DNA of 64,000 nucleotides from JACPNO01 sp963825405 (GTDB lineage Bacteria; Acidobacteriota; Terriglobia; Bryobacterales; Bryobacteraceae): positions 62,001 to 126,000 of the forward strand of contig CAWGTB010000006.1 in assembly GCA_963825405.1 (NCBI GenBank), given 5' to 3'. Both the position numbers and the translations under genes were made by a program. Positions 22,076 to 33,492 of this stretch are shown here, piece after piece; position 1 is the stretch's first letter; each line of letters begins with the position of its first letter. The notes under the pieces are model-generated. The model ran no database searches. It saw only the letters and a list, made by a program, of their open reading frames with translations, and was not told where the DNA came from.

Positions 22076-22609
22076 ATGCCAACTCGCAGAGACCTGTTCA
22101 AGATCGTCGCGGCGGTGCCGGCGGCGGCTTCGGCGCAGCACGCGCATTCGAGCGAACCATTCGTGCAAATCTGCACGGCCCGTCGTCCCTAAAGCGTTCG
22201 ACAAAGCGCAGTTTCAGATGACTCACGCGTTTGGTGGACCTGATTATTCCGCGGACGGAGACGCCGGGCGCGGCCGATGCCGGCGTCGATTTCCAGATCG
22301 ATGGCACCGCGGCCGGCAAGCCGGAGGTGCGCGCGCAACTGCGAGCAAGGCTTGGCGGCTCTCGATTCGCGGGCGCGCAGAGATCGCGGCAAGCCGTTTC
22401 TGGAACTCGCCCGCTGCCGACCAGATCGCGCTGCTCGAAGCGGTGAGCGCGGATGCGAACTCCGAGGCTGGCCGCTTTTTCCAAATGATCAAAGCCATGA
22501 CCATTGACGGCTACTACACCACGCGCGAAGGCCTGGAGCAGGAACTCGGCTGGCACGGCAACACTTATCTGACTTCCTTTCCCGGCTGCACGCACCCGGA
22601 GCATAAGGG

Positions 22610-22613
<4 letters not shown>
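22076..22613 (+). CDS. Gluconate 2-dehydrogenase subunit 3-like, Tat-exported (several frame breaks)
   Basis: Begins at ATG 22076 with a twin-arginine signal, MPTRRDLFKIVAAVPAAASA. The mature part matches the Gluconate_2-dh3 small-subunit pattern: QMTHAFGG or VDLIIPRTETPGAADAGV early, PADQIALLEAVSADA in the middle, and FFQMIKAMTIDGYYT to PGCTHPEHKG at the end. These segments are in three different frames, with breaks near 22180, 22225-22240, 22345 and 22410. Small subunits of this family escort the GMC flavoprotein through the Tat system. The stop overlaps the GMC start (ATGA), which supports that pairing. Confidence 0.78.
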
Positions 22614-24257
<1,644 letters not shown>

Positions 24258-24271
24258 GTTGGTCGCTCCGC

Positions 24272-25030
24272 TCAGCCTCGTCCGACCAGCGGCATCTTGG
24301 TCGCCATCACGGTGATGAACTGCACGTTGGCGTCGAGCGGCAGATTCGCCATATAAAGCACGGCTTCCGCCACATGCCGCACGTCCATGCGCGGTTCGAC
24401 CATCGTGGTGCCATTCGCCTGCGCGATGCCTGCCGACATTCGCTCCGTCATTTCCGTCGCGGCATTGCCGATGTCGATTTGCCCGCAGGCGATGTCATTC
24501 TTGCGGCCGTCGAGCGAAATGGATTTGGTCAGGCCGGTGATGGCGTGTTTGGTCGACGTATAGGGCGCGGAGTTCGGCCGCGGCGTCTGCGCTGAAATCG
24601 AGCCGTTGTTGATGATGCGCCCGCCGCGCGGCTGCTGCGCTTTCATGATCCGGATGGCGTGCTGGGCGCAAAGGAATGCGCCGGTGAGATTGACACCTAC
24701 TACCGCGCTCCATTGCTCAAACGTCAGATCTTCCATGGGAATTCCGGGCGCGCTGATGCCGGCGTTGTTGAACAGAACGTCCAGGCGGCCGAACGCTTCT
24801 TTGGTTTTGGCAAAAAGCGCTTGCACCGAATCCGGCTGGCTCACGTCGGTGGGCACGGCCAGCATTTTGCCGCCATCGGGATTTGCCTGCGCAACAGTGC
24901 GGTCCAGTTCGGCGGCGCGGCGCCCGGCCAACACCACTGAATAACCCGCGCCTTGCAATGCCAGGCTGACCGCGCGGCCGATGCCGCTGCCCGCGCCCGT
25001 GACGAGCGCGATCTTACCGTTATTTGCCAT
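24272..25030 (-). CDS. Short-chain dehydrogenase/reductase
   Basis: 252 residues from ATG 25030 (a longer start at 25045 is possible). Classical SDR: cofactor motif VTGAGSGIGRA (about 9-19), NNAG (about 87-90), the Ser of NNGSISAQ and the catalytic YTSTK (about 150-154). Arg residues after the second strand (AGRRAAEL) suggest NADP(H) preference. Substrate unknown. Converges on the GMC gene with only 14 bases between the stops, so it is a separate transcript despite the shared oxidoreductase context. Confidence 0.92.
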   Translation of the reverse strand: MANNGKIALVTGAGSGIGRAVSLALQGAGYSVVLAGRRAAELDRTVAQANPDGGKMLAVPTDVSQPDSVQALFAKTKEAFGRLDVLFNNAGISAPGIPMEDLTFEQWSAVVGVNLTGAFLCAQHAIRIMKAQQPRGGRIINNGSISAQTPRPNSAPYTSTKHAITGLTKSISLDGRKNDIACGQIDIGNAATEMTERMSAGIAQANGTTMVEPRMDVRHVAEAVLYMANLPLDANVQFITVMATKMPLVGRG

Positions 25031-25051
25031 GAGGGTGAGTGACAAATTAGT

Positions 25052-27368
25052 TTACCGCGCCGCGACGCCCGATGTGGGCGACTCGATCACAGCCAGGACC
25101 AACTCCATCACCGCTTCCCGGCAATCTGCGCGCCGCGATCCGGCTTCCACCAGGCAGCGTATCGCCACGGCGATGTCGCCGCTGTGCGGCAAGCGGGACA
25201 GTTCGCCGCGTTCCGCCAGCTTGGTGACGCGGGGAATCAGACGCGGCAATTCCCACCACGCATTGGCATCCTCGAGCGCCTTTGGAAGCAGCAATAGCGC
25301 TTCGAGCGTCCGAGCGGTTTCGATCGGTGCGCCCACCAGCAGGCAAAGGATTTCACACGGGGCGATTTCGTTGCGCGCCGAAGCTAGCGCCTGCTCAAAG
25401 GCGGCGCGGCTTTCGTCGAAACGGCCGAGCATGCGATACATCTCGCCCGCCGAGCGTTGCACCGAAACCATGACGTCGGACTCGGCACATCGCGCGGCTT
25501 GGGCGAATGCGGCGGAGATACGAGAGAGGGCGCTCTCCTCGTCTCCCCGCCGCGCGGCGGCCATGGCCAGTGCTCCCAACGTCTCTGCCTGTCCCGGGGC
25601 ATGGGACAGGAGGGGGTGGGAGCGCAGGCTTTGGAGTCGCGATTCGGCCTCGCCCGGCCGGTTCGCTCGCAAGGCCGCCACCGCGCAACCCAGATGCGCG
25701 GCTAAAACATCTTCTGCATCGGCATCCATGTGCACCCAAAGCTCGAAGGCGTCGGCGAAGTTTTCATACGCCAGGCCGGCCTCGCCGATGCGGTAATAAA
25801 GTTCTCCCGTGAGATACGACCAGAAGGCTTCTGCGTCTGGTTGCAACGCTGCGCGGGCATCGAACTTGTGCTGCGTACACTGCTTCGCAGCGGTTTCCGG
25901 GTCCGCATCAAATAACTGCGCTGGCAGCCAGTCGATCTGCGGCCGGCGGCACGGCGGAATCAAAGCCTCGCAGCGGGCGCGCAACTGTTCGCTGCGGATT
26001 GCACCTTCGGTATCGCCGCTTTCAAAAGCAAAACGAATGTGGTCAGTCAGCAGATTCCAGGAAATTAAAGCGTGCTCGGCATCGGATAAGTCGAAGCCTC
26101 GTTTCGCATTCGCTAACAAATCCAACGCTAATTGGCACTCTACGGCCGCTTCATCCGGCTGGTCTTGTTCATTGCTGACGAGCGAGCGTGCGTGCTGTGC
26201 CGCGATTTCTAAAACCATAGCTTGGCCGCTGTGCGCCGCCTCGAGAATACCGTCCGCAAGTTCCTTGCTGGGCGCGACGCGACAGAGGTGATGCATGAAG
26301 GCCGCGCGCTGCGTGGGTACGGCCGTGTGAGCGAGCGCCGCCGACAAATGACTTTTCGAGAGTTCCGCTAATTCTGGCGAGCTACCGCAATGGGCGGCGG
26401 CCAGGCCTGCCAGATAATGCAACTCCGCCACGTGCCCGGAATCTAATTCGTGCGTGCGTAAAGCTTCGGCCAGTTCCAACGCCTCGGCAAAACCAAAGCA
26501 CTCACACGCGCGCCGCACGCCGCGCAAAGCCAGATCGCCCAGCGGCACTTCCCGCTCGCGCGTCGCTCGAACCGCCTGCCAGGCGTCCCATTCCAAATCA
26601 TCATCCAGTGGATCGACCGGAAGCGCGGCCGATGTCACGTCGAGTTCGTCCGTCCGCTGCATCTCTCCGAGAATCTTGTGCTCCTCGGTGCCATCGAGCG
26701 CTGCGAGCAAGCGGAGTTCACGGACAATCGGCTCGATCGTCAGGCGTTTCATTGGCTCCGGCCGGGGACGCGGATCGAATCCGAGAACCAAGCGCAACTG
26801 ACTGTGACCGGCCGCACGACGCAAAAGCGGTCGCACCAGATGCAGCGTTTCACGGTCGAGAGACGCGCAATTCGGAATTAAGATCACCACCCGCCGCCCA
26901 TCGAATAAGGGCAGCAGGGCTTCGGCCCACGCCTTCCGCCAACATGCGCGGGCAGGGCTCGATCAGCGGCAGCGATGCCAGATGCAAAGCCGAATGCTGA
27001 TCGCGCTCGCGCCGCTGCTGGCTGGTTAGGGAATGATCCAATTCCCTGAGAACCAGGCTCAGCAAGCCGCGGCAGGGCGCCAATGCATTCGCAACCGGTG
27101 CATCGCCCATCTCAATTCGTAGTTGCGCCAGAAGCCGACGTGCGCCTTCCCATGGCACAGCGAAGCCGGGGCGGGTGCGCAGCGTGTGCACGGAATCGGC
27201 ATCCGCGGGATGCGCCATCGCTGGATGACACAACATCATCTCGAGAGGTCCTTGCAGAATCGAGATTCGCGCCGCTGGTCTGCTCTTCACTGCATTCGCA
27301 CCTGCCACGATGTTGGTGCAATTGAAGTGCCACCTCGCAAGCGGTAATGATGTCAGTGATTGCGTCAC
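25052..27368 (-). CDS. TPR-rich protein with a degenerate STAND/AAA-like ATPase region (frameshifted)
   Basis: About 770 residues. The first part (27368 to about 26930) contains GLLSLVLRELDHS and a QRRERDQHSALHLASLPL segment. After a frame change near 26930 comes VVILIPNCASLDRETLHLVRPLLRR, which aligns by pattern with the Walker-B region of MalT-like ATPases but lacks the acidic pair, and no P-loop is visible. The rest is alpha-helical repeats of TPR type (for example AYENFADAFELW, AGEMYRMLGRFDESRAAFEQAL). No HTH domain is seen at the C-terminus. It may be a scaffold or a regulator that has lost ATPase activity. Not assigned further. Confidence 0.55.
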
Positions 27369-27404
27369 TTGTGAAGCGCGAGCGACTATCCGATCGGATA
27401 GCTT

Positions 27405-27836
27405 CTATCGATTGGGATAGGTGACAGCGGGGATGAGTTGGCGGATATCCACAATGCGCGAGGTGACGATCGGCCGTTTATATCCGGGATGCCGGAACTC
27501 CAGATGCATCCCGCGGCCGACGAACCACGACTTGATCATCGACCCGCCCCAGTTCGATCCCTCGATCCGCACCAGCACCGGACGCGGGCAGAATTGCGGA
27601 TGCCCCCAAATTAACGCCAGGCCACGGCCGCGATAAACCAACGTGTACGAACGGTTCTGGGTTTGAATTTCGAGCGTACTTTCGTCAGGCAGATCGCGCA
27701 GATAGACGCCTCCCTCGACTTCCGACTGGGCGATGTTGTGGTTCACGCCATCGCTCAAGTTAGGGTGCGGCGCAAAGAGATCGGTGCAAGTCACCAAGGG
27801 ACGCGTCTCTCCAATTTGATTCTCGCACAATAACAC
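27405..27836 (-). CDS. Conserved-looking hypothetical protein
   Basis: 143 residues with no signal peptide or membrane segment. The composition is globular, with several Trp and Gly residues (GLALIWGHPQF, SNWGGSMIKSWFVGRGM) and a basic C-terminal part ending AVTYPNR. No family recognised. It stands between the TPR protein and the APC permease, and its start faces the permease start across 24 bases, implying a shared divergent promoter region. It could be a small beta-rich binding protein; that is a guess. Confidence 0.6.
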   Translation of the reverse strand: MLLCENQIGETRPLVTCTDLFAPHPNLSDGVNHNIAQSEVEGGVYLRDLPDESTLEIQTQNRSYTLVYRGRGLALIWGHPQFCPRPVLVRIEGSNWGGSMIKSWFVGRGMHLEFRHPGYKRPIVTSRIVDIRQLIPAVTYPNR

Positions 27837-27860
27837 AACGGCTGAATGTTACGATAAGCA

Positions 27861-29177
27861 TTGTCCTCCAAACTGGCGCGCCGGCTGGGCTTGTTCGACG
27901 CCACCATGATCGTTATGGGCGGCATTGTCGGCTCCGGCATCTTCATCAATTCTTATGTTGTGGCGCGCCAGGTGCACACGTCGGCACTGATCCTGTTCGC
28001 CTGGGTGCTGGGCGGCATCATCGCGCTCGCCGGCGCCTTCATCTACGCCGAACTGGCCGCGTGCCGCCCCAATTTGAACGGGCAGTACGCGTACATTCGC
28101 GAGGCCTATCATCCGGCGGTGGCGTTCGTCTACGGCTGGGCGCTGTTGCTGGTGACGCAGACCGGAGGCATGGCGGCGGTGGCCGTCACTTTCGCGCGTT
28201 ATTTTCTGGAGATCACGCACGCGCCGCTGGCGGATTGGGCGGTGGCGGTGCTCGCGCTCACTGCGCTGACCATCATCAACTGCATGGGCGTGCGCGCCGG
28301 AAGCACTACGCAAAATGTGCTGATGGTGATTAAGATCGTCGCGCTGGTGGGATTGGTGGCTTGCGGTTTGTTTCTGATTGGCGAACCCCGCGCCTCGTTT
28401 CACCCGGTGCTCGACCGGCCGGTTTCGCTCAACCTGCTGACCGCGATCGGCGCCGCGGTGGTGCCCGTTCTGTTTTCGTACGGCGGATGGCAGACGGCAA
28501 GTTTCATGACCGCCGAGCTGCGCCATCCCGAAAAGGATTTGTCGCGCGGCCTGCTGATCGGCGTCATAGCGGTAATCGGTTTCTACATCACGGTGAATTT
28601 CGTTTACGTGCGAGGTCTGGGCGCCGACGGCCTGGCCGCTACCACTACGCCCGCCACCGCCATCGTGCGACAGGCGTTTGGGGAGCGCGGGGCCTCGTTA
28701 ATCGCCATTGCTATCGCGGTTTCGACTTTAGGCTTTCTCAGCCAGGGGATGCTGACCGCGCCGCGCGTCTACTATTCGATGGCGGAGGACGGCTTGTTCT
28801 TCAAAGCGGTGGCGCGAGTCTCGCCGCGCACGCGCGTACCGTCGGTCGCGATCGCGCTGCAGGGGGTTTTCGCGGTGCTCATCGCGATCTCCGGACGCTA
28901 CGAGCAGATTCTGAACTACGTGGTATCAGTCGACTTCATCTCTTTCGGTTTGACGGCGACTTGCCTGTTTGTATTCCGCCGCCGCCCGCGGCAAGGGCCC
29001 GTTGCCTATCGCGTGCCAGGCCACCCGTTTACCACGATTTTTTTTGTTGCCGCATGCTGGCTGGTGGTGATCAACACCGTGTACACGTATCCGGCCAATA
29101 GCGCGATCGGGATGGGCATTGTGGCCGCCGGGATTCCGGCATATTTTTTCTGGAGTTGGAGGAAACGCAAAGCATGA
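27861..29177 (+). CDS. APC-family amino-acid permease
   Basis: 438 residues with 12 predicted membrane helices. A TTG start at 27861 is used; no ATG fits. The first helix carries the family's unwound GxG motif, GGIVGSGIFIN, the substrate-binding region in LeuT-fold transporters; a later GGWQTASFMTAELRHPEKD in helix 6 is also typical. It resembles the LAT/serine-threonine exchanger-like members. The last bases overlap the start of an aminotransferase gene (ATGA), so uptake and transamination of an amino acid could be coupled (inference). Confidence 0.9.
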   Translation: MSSKLARRLGLFDATMIVMGGIVGSGIFINSYVVARQVHTSALILFAWVLGGIIALAGAFIYAELAACRPNLNGQYAYIREAYHPAVAFVYGWALLLVTQTGGMAAVAVTFARYFLEITHAPLADWAVAVLALTALTIINCMGVRAGSTTQNVLMVIKIVALVGLVACGLFLIGEPRASFHPVLDRPVSLNLLTAIGAAVVPVLFSYGGWQTASFMTAELRHPEKDLSRGLLIGVIAVIGFYITVNFVYVRGLGADGLAATTTPATAIVRQAFGERGASLIAIAIAVSTLGFLSQGMLTAPRVYYSMAEDGLFFKAVARVSPRTRVPSVAIALQGVFAVLIAISGRYEQILNYVVSVDFISFGLTATCLFVFRRRPRQGPVAYRVPGHPFTTIFFVAACWLVVINTVYTYPANSAIGMGIVAAGIPAYFFWSWRKRKA

Positions 29178-30259
29178 TTGCTCCCAGTCGAGTAATGAGT
29201 TCTGTTTACATGCCGTGGGCCAAGACACGCTCGCACGCCAAATTTAATCTGGCGACCAGCGGAATGATGAACTATCCGCTGGCGGAGCTTCCGGTAAAGC
29301 TCGAAGATCTGGATTTATGCGGCCCGAGTTACTACGGCTATGCGCCGCTGCAGGAAGCCATCGCGGCCCACTACGGCGTGACGCCGGATTGCGTCGCGGC
29401 GGCAACCGGTACGTCCATGGCCAACCACCTGGCTATGGCGGCGGCGTTTGCGCCGGGCGATGAAGTACTCGTCGAGCATCCCACGTACGAATTGCTTCTG
29501 GCTACGCTCGGATACCTGGGCGCCGACATCAAGCGCTTCGCGCGCACTCCCGAATCCGGTTTCCGGCTGGACCCGGCAGCGGTCGAGCGCGCCGTCACGC
29601 CGCGCACACGGCTGATCGTGGTCACCAATCTGCATAATCCCAGCAGCGCTTTGACCGGAGAAGAGACCCTCCGCGAAATCGGCGAGATCGCCAAGCGGAT
29701 GGGCGCGCGAGTGCTGGTGGACGAAGTTTACCTCGATGCCGCGTTCGAAAAAGCGCCGCGCTCGGCCTATTTTCTCGGACCGCAGTTTGTGGTCACCAAT
29801 AGCCTGACCAAGGTCTACGGCCTGAGCGGGCTGCGCTGCGGGTGGGTGCTGGCGGAACCAGCTCTGATCCAACGCGTATGGCAGTTGAACGATTTGTTCG
29901 GGGTAATTCCCGCGCATCCAGCCGAGCGGTTAAGCTGCATCGCCTTCGCTCATTTGGACACCATTCTGGCGCGTACCCGGCGCTTGCTCGATGCCAATCG
30001 CCCGGTGCTCCACCGCTTCCTCGACTTACGCAAGGATCTGGAAGGCGGCCGGATCGAGTACGGGACGGTTTCGTTCCCGCGGCTCAAGAGCGGTCCGGTG
30101 GAGAAATTCTGTGCAATTGCGCGCGAGAAATTCGACGCCACCGTAGTGCCCGGCAGCTTTTTCGAGATGCCGGAATTTTTTCGCCTCGGCATTGCTGGCG
30201 ATACTGCGATGCTGGAGGCAGGCCTGGAGCGTCTGGGTTTAGCGCTGGATCAGATGTAG
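29174..30259 (+). CDS. Class I/II PLP aminotransferase
   Basis: 361 residues, intact, from the ATG at 29174 inside the permease stop. PLP site: TNLHNPSSALT (151-161), Asp183 and Tyr186 in LVDEVYLDAA, and Schiff-base Lys213 in NSLTKVYGLSGLRCGW. An N-terminal GPSYYGYAPLQEAIAAHYG is typical of the fold. The usual NPNNP is changed to LHNPS. It is a relative of the aminotransferase at 379-1523, sharing the K-x-YGLSGLR motif. Likely acts on an amino acid imported by the neighbouring permease; which one is unknown. It ends 2 bases before the convergent receiver gene. Confidence 0.9.
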   Translation: MIAPSRVMSSVYMPWAKTRSHAKFNLATSGMMNYPLAELPVKLEDLDLCGPSYYGYAPLQEAIAAHYGVTPDCVAAATGTSMANHLAMAAAFAPGDEVLVEHPTYELLLATLGYLGADIKRFARTPESGFRLDPAAVERAVTPRTRLIVVTNLHNPSSALTGEETLREIGEIAKRMGARVLVDEVYLDAAFEKAPRSAYFLGPQFVVTNSLTKVYGLSGLRCGWVLAEPALIQRVWQLNDLFGVIPAHPAERLSCIAFAHLDTILARTRRLLDANRPVLHRFLDLRKDLEGGRIEYGTVSFPRLKSGPVEKFCAIAREKFDATVVPGSFFEMPEFFRLGIAGDTAMLEAGLERLGLALDQM

Positions 30260-30261
30260 GG

Positions 30262-31752
30262 CTACTGCTTGGGCAGCAGGCGCGTAACGCGCGCCGCCAG
30301 TTCCACCGGGTTGAAGGGTTTGATCAGATAGTCGTCGGCGCCGAATCCAAACCCACGGATGACGTCGTCTTCGTCTTTACAGGCTGTGAGCATGAGCACC
30401 GGCACTTCGCCGATGTCGGCGTTGCGGCGGATGGAGGTTAGCACGTCAAAACCATCCAGAACCGGCATCCGGACGTCCAGCACGACGGCATCCGGCTTCA
30501 GGCGCTCGGTCATTTGCAGGGCTTCGGCGCCATCGCTGGCGACATGACACTCGACGCCAAATCGTTCGAGTGTGGACTGGATGACCGTTTGCATCGTTGG
30601 GTCGTCGTCGGCGACCACCACGGTCGACCTTTTGCCCGCGCGCGCAGGGAGCTCCGGGCGAATCAGCGGGCTTTTGGCCAGTAGCCGGTAGGCGCGAAGC
30701 ACGACCTCCTCCGGATCCCAGGGAGCCATCACAAAATCGTGCGGCCGCCGCCACTGGCCTAAAGGACTGGCGAGTAACTGGTTGCCGGGTCCGATCAACA
30801 GCACTGCAGTTGTCGTAGAGGCCAGGGCATCGGATTCGATCCATGCCAGGGCGTCCGCCTCGCCATCCACGTTGGCGACTAACAGGTCGAGCGACTGCAG
30901 CGCCACCTGGTCATCAATGAGGTTTGAGTCCATAATGCGGGCGGTACCCTCGGCGTGCTCTAGCGCCCGTGAAATTCTTCCGGCCGCCGATGGCGCGAAC
31001 CCCGCCAGGCCGATCTTCTTGCCCGCCAGCAGGGCGACGATCCCGAGCGGTGTCGAGCCGTTCTCGTTTTTCATGCGGAGTGCCGCAGAGAATCGCTGGG
31101 CCAGCTCTTCGAAGTGAGGATGTAGGCTTTCCGGGGATCGCGATTGCCGCAGCAACTCTTCGATTTCGCGCGCCTTTTGGCCGATTACCGGAAACCCGAG
31201 CGTTCCCGCCAGGCCGGCCCAGCGGTGCAGCCGGCGCTCGGCTTCTCCCGGCTGCCATTGGCGGGCGTCCTTCGCTGCCAGCCGCGCGCTTTGCTCGGCG
31301 CCCTCGGTCAGAAACTCGTTGCGCAGTTCACTCAGCACGTCGCAGCTGTCGCCGGGAATCGTTGCCGTGTTCACATTTGCCTGCTGACGCAAGTACGACC
31401 GCACCGCGTCCGAAAACGTGGCCGTGTCGATGGGCTTCGTGATGTAACCGTTGCAGCCCGCCTCCCGTGCCTTCCGCTCATCGCCTTTCATGCTGTAGGC
31501 AGTCAGCGCCACGATAACCACGTTGCGGTGCGCCGGATCGTCGCGTAGGCGGCGAGTGAGTTGCAGACCGTCGATCCCGGGCAGCTGTATGTCCATTAGA
31601 ATCAGCTGCGGATGGAAGTCTTCCAGGATGAACTCGGCCTCTTCCGCATCTGCTGCCGAGCGTACGTCGAACCCGTCACCGGTGAGCAGAATGCGAACCA
31701 GCTTCAGATTCATCGGATTGTCGTCGACAATCAGCACACGTTCGCCGGGCAT
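30262..31752 (-). CDS. Multi-domain response regulator: receiver, HPt, degenerate receiver, receiver
   Basis: 496 residues. An N-terminal receiver has the acidic pair (Asp10/Asp11), phospho-acceptor Asp54 in LILMDIQLPG and Lys107 in ITKPID. Residues about 130-225 form a helical HPt-like part with a candidate His176 in RLHRWAGLAGTLGF. Residues about 240-365 look like a receiver that has lost its acceptor site. A full receiver closes the protein, with Asp426 in AVVLDVRMPV and Lys in LIKPFNP. There is no kinase or DNA-binding output domain, so it is probably a phosphorelay hub or phosphate sink. The partner kinase is not adjacent; the nearest is at 34863-37148. Confidence 0.85.
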   Translation of the reverse strand: MPGERVLIVDDNPMNLKLVRILLTGDGFDVRSAADAEEAEFILEDFHPQLILMDIQLPGIDGLQLTRRLRDDPAHRNVVIVALTAYSMKGDERKAREAGCNGYITKPIDTATFSDAVRSYLRQQANVNTATIPGDSCDVLSELRNEFLTEGAEQSARLAAKDARQWQPGEAERRLHRWAGLAGTLGFPVIGQKAREIEELLRQSRSPESLHPHFEELAQRFSAALRMKNENGSTPLGIVALLAGKKIGLAGFAPSAAGRISRALEHAEGTARIMDSNLIDDQVALQSLDLLVANVDGEADALAWIESDALASTTTAVLLIGPGNQLLASPLGQWRRPHDFVMAPWDPEEVVLRAYRLLAKSPLIRPELPARAGKRSTVVVADDDPTMQTVIQSTLERFGVECHVASDGAEALQMTERLKPDAVVLDVRMPVLDGFDVLTSIRRNADIGEVPVLMLTACKDEDDVIRGFGFGADDYLIKPFNPVELAARVTRLLPKQ

Positions 31753-31803
31753 AGAGGAGTTATCGGCGGAAAAGGCGGATGGAATAGGTATAACCTGACA
31801 GAA

Positions 31804-32761
31804 ATGCCACGAACGGCTTGGCTACTGTTCCTGTTGTGCGGACTGACGGCACACTCCGGGGCGCAGGAAATTGCAGAAGCGGCAGCTTCTCCGTATACGC
31901 TTGCCAAGTTCGTCGAAACGCACCGGGCTTTCGAGTGGAAGCCACTGTGGAAGGCGCTCCACATTACCGATGAAGACATTTTCTTACCGCCCTGTGAGGA
32001 GGGCGTTCCGGGCGTCGCCGGATGTGCGAGTGAGCTGATCACCGTTGTGGATTCCGTTCCAGGTGATCGTTGTTCTCGAGCACAAAGACTCCATGTTCCA
32101 GGTATTTCTCCGATACCAGAAGGCTGGAGCCGACAACTGGCGTTTTTCCGGCGCCTTCACTCCACATGTTAAGTATTTCCATCCTGAACACCGCATCATC
32201 CGTTTTGGAACCAAGCCGTTCCTAATTGTCACCGGCCAGGGAAACGCGGGAATGGGGATGTCAAGCAAGGTCGAGTCCTGGATTGACCTGACCACAGAGG
32301 AATTGGAACCCGTCCTGAACTTCACTTCGGAAGGCGATCATTTGGTTGCCCCGATCGGACGTGATATCCGAGGATCGATCGTATCGCTCGCGGCGCAGCC
32401 TCAGGAACGTGTGACGGTGGCCTTTGATATTAGATTTCACGTCGAAGTTGGTGAGGCCGGCGAAATGCTGCCGGTTTGTGAGCGGAAAGATCGAGTCGTT
32501 TACACCAGAACGGGTAGTGGAGAATTCAAGCTGGACCCGCGCCTTTCGACCGCCACGGCCAAGGAGGTTGAAGATTTCTACCAGGATTTGGACTCGGAGT
32601 TCAGCCACGCCGAGTTCCTGAAATTCAATCTCAAGGGACTGATCGCACTAGCCAAGAGCAGAGACGCCAGAGGTCGCGCCTGGCTGGCAGATTATCTGCG
32701 CCACTCACCGGATACGCCTGAATCCCGCCAATTGAAAACGCTGCTCGCGCCAGCGCGTTAA
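31804..32761 (+). CDS. Exported hypothetical protein (one frame break)
   Basis: The ATG at 31804 starts MPRTAWLLFLLCGLTAHSGAQ, a signal peptide. The chain runs to about 32050 (GCASELITVV), where the frame shifts and continues as PFQVIVVLEHKDSMFQVF to RQLKTLLAPAR, about 318 residues in all. No known domain is recognised. The second part is beta-rich (for example GTKPFLIVTGQGNAG and VTVAFDIRFHVEVG). It starts 51 bases from the divergent receiver gene and ends 2 bases before the convergent mtgA stop. Confidence 0.6.
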
Positions 32762-32763
32762 GC

Positions 32764-33492
32764 CTACCAGCCCATTTTCGTCATCCGGTCCAGAATGATG
32801 GCGCTGTACTCGCCCATTCGAGCGGGTTTACGTCGGCGCGGGGACGGCAAAATCGCAGCTAAACGAGCGGCCTGCTGACGGTCCACATGTGCAGCCGCGA
32901 TGTGGTAGTGAAACTGCGCGGCCGCCTCGGCGCCGTAAATCCCCGCCGGTCCCCATTCGATGACATTCAGATACAGCTCCAAAATCCGTTGCTTGGTAAG
33001 GATTCGCTCGGCCAGGGGAACAATGGTGAACTCGACGCCTTTGCGCAAGAACGACCGGTACGTGGTGAAGTACAGATTCTTCACCAGTTGCTGGGTGATG
33101 GTCGACGCACCGCGCGAACGCACGTCCTCCAAATCGTCGTTGACCGCGTTTTGAATTTCCTCCCAGTCGAATCCATGATGCTGAAAGAAGCGGCTATCTT
33201 CGGCAGCAATGACGGCGTGCTGCAAATCGCGCGAAATCTGTGGCAATGGCACGAAGCGATAGTGCTTCTGATACTTGGTGTGCGCCAGCCAGGATTCGAC
33301 GCGGCGCTGGATTTGCACGCCGGTGAATGGCGGATTGATCACACGCAGGGCGAACAAGCTCACGACTATAAATCCGTAGAACGCGACCAGCAACAACAGA
33401 ATGCCGAGCACGATGCGCCGCAGCCAACTTCTGCGCGCCGGCCTCTTTGAAGGTTTCACTACACCCAGGATAGGATGGCAAGATAAACCCAT
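32764..33492 (-). CDS. mtgA: Monofunctional peptidoglycan glycosyltransferase MtgA
   Basis: GT51 family enzyme that polymerises lipid II into glycan strands at the inner membrane. One N-terminal transmembrane segment (about 25-47) is followed by the catalytic module: AAEDSRFFQHHGFDW (catalytic Glu), RGASTITQQLVKNLY and ERILTKQRILELYLNVIEWG. There is no transpeptidase domain. 242 residues from the ATG at 33492; a GTG at 33459 would give 231 residues and may be the true start, because the ATG shares its CATG with the divergent hydrolase start. Confidence 0.93.
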   Translation of the reverse strand: MGLSCHPILGVVKPSKRPARRSWLRRIVLGILLLLVAFYGFIVVSLFALRVINPPFTGVQIQRRVESWLAHTKYQKHYRFVPLPQISRDLQHAVIAAEDSRFFQHHGFDWEEIQNAVNDDLEDVRSRGASTITQQLVKNLYFTTYRSFLRKGVEFTIVPLAERILTKQRILELYLNVIEWGPAGIYGAEAAAQFHYHIAAAHVDRQQAARLAAILPSPRRRKPARMGEYSAIILDRMTKMGW

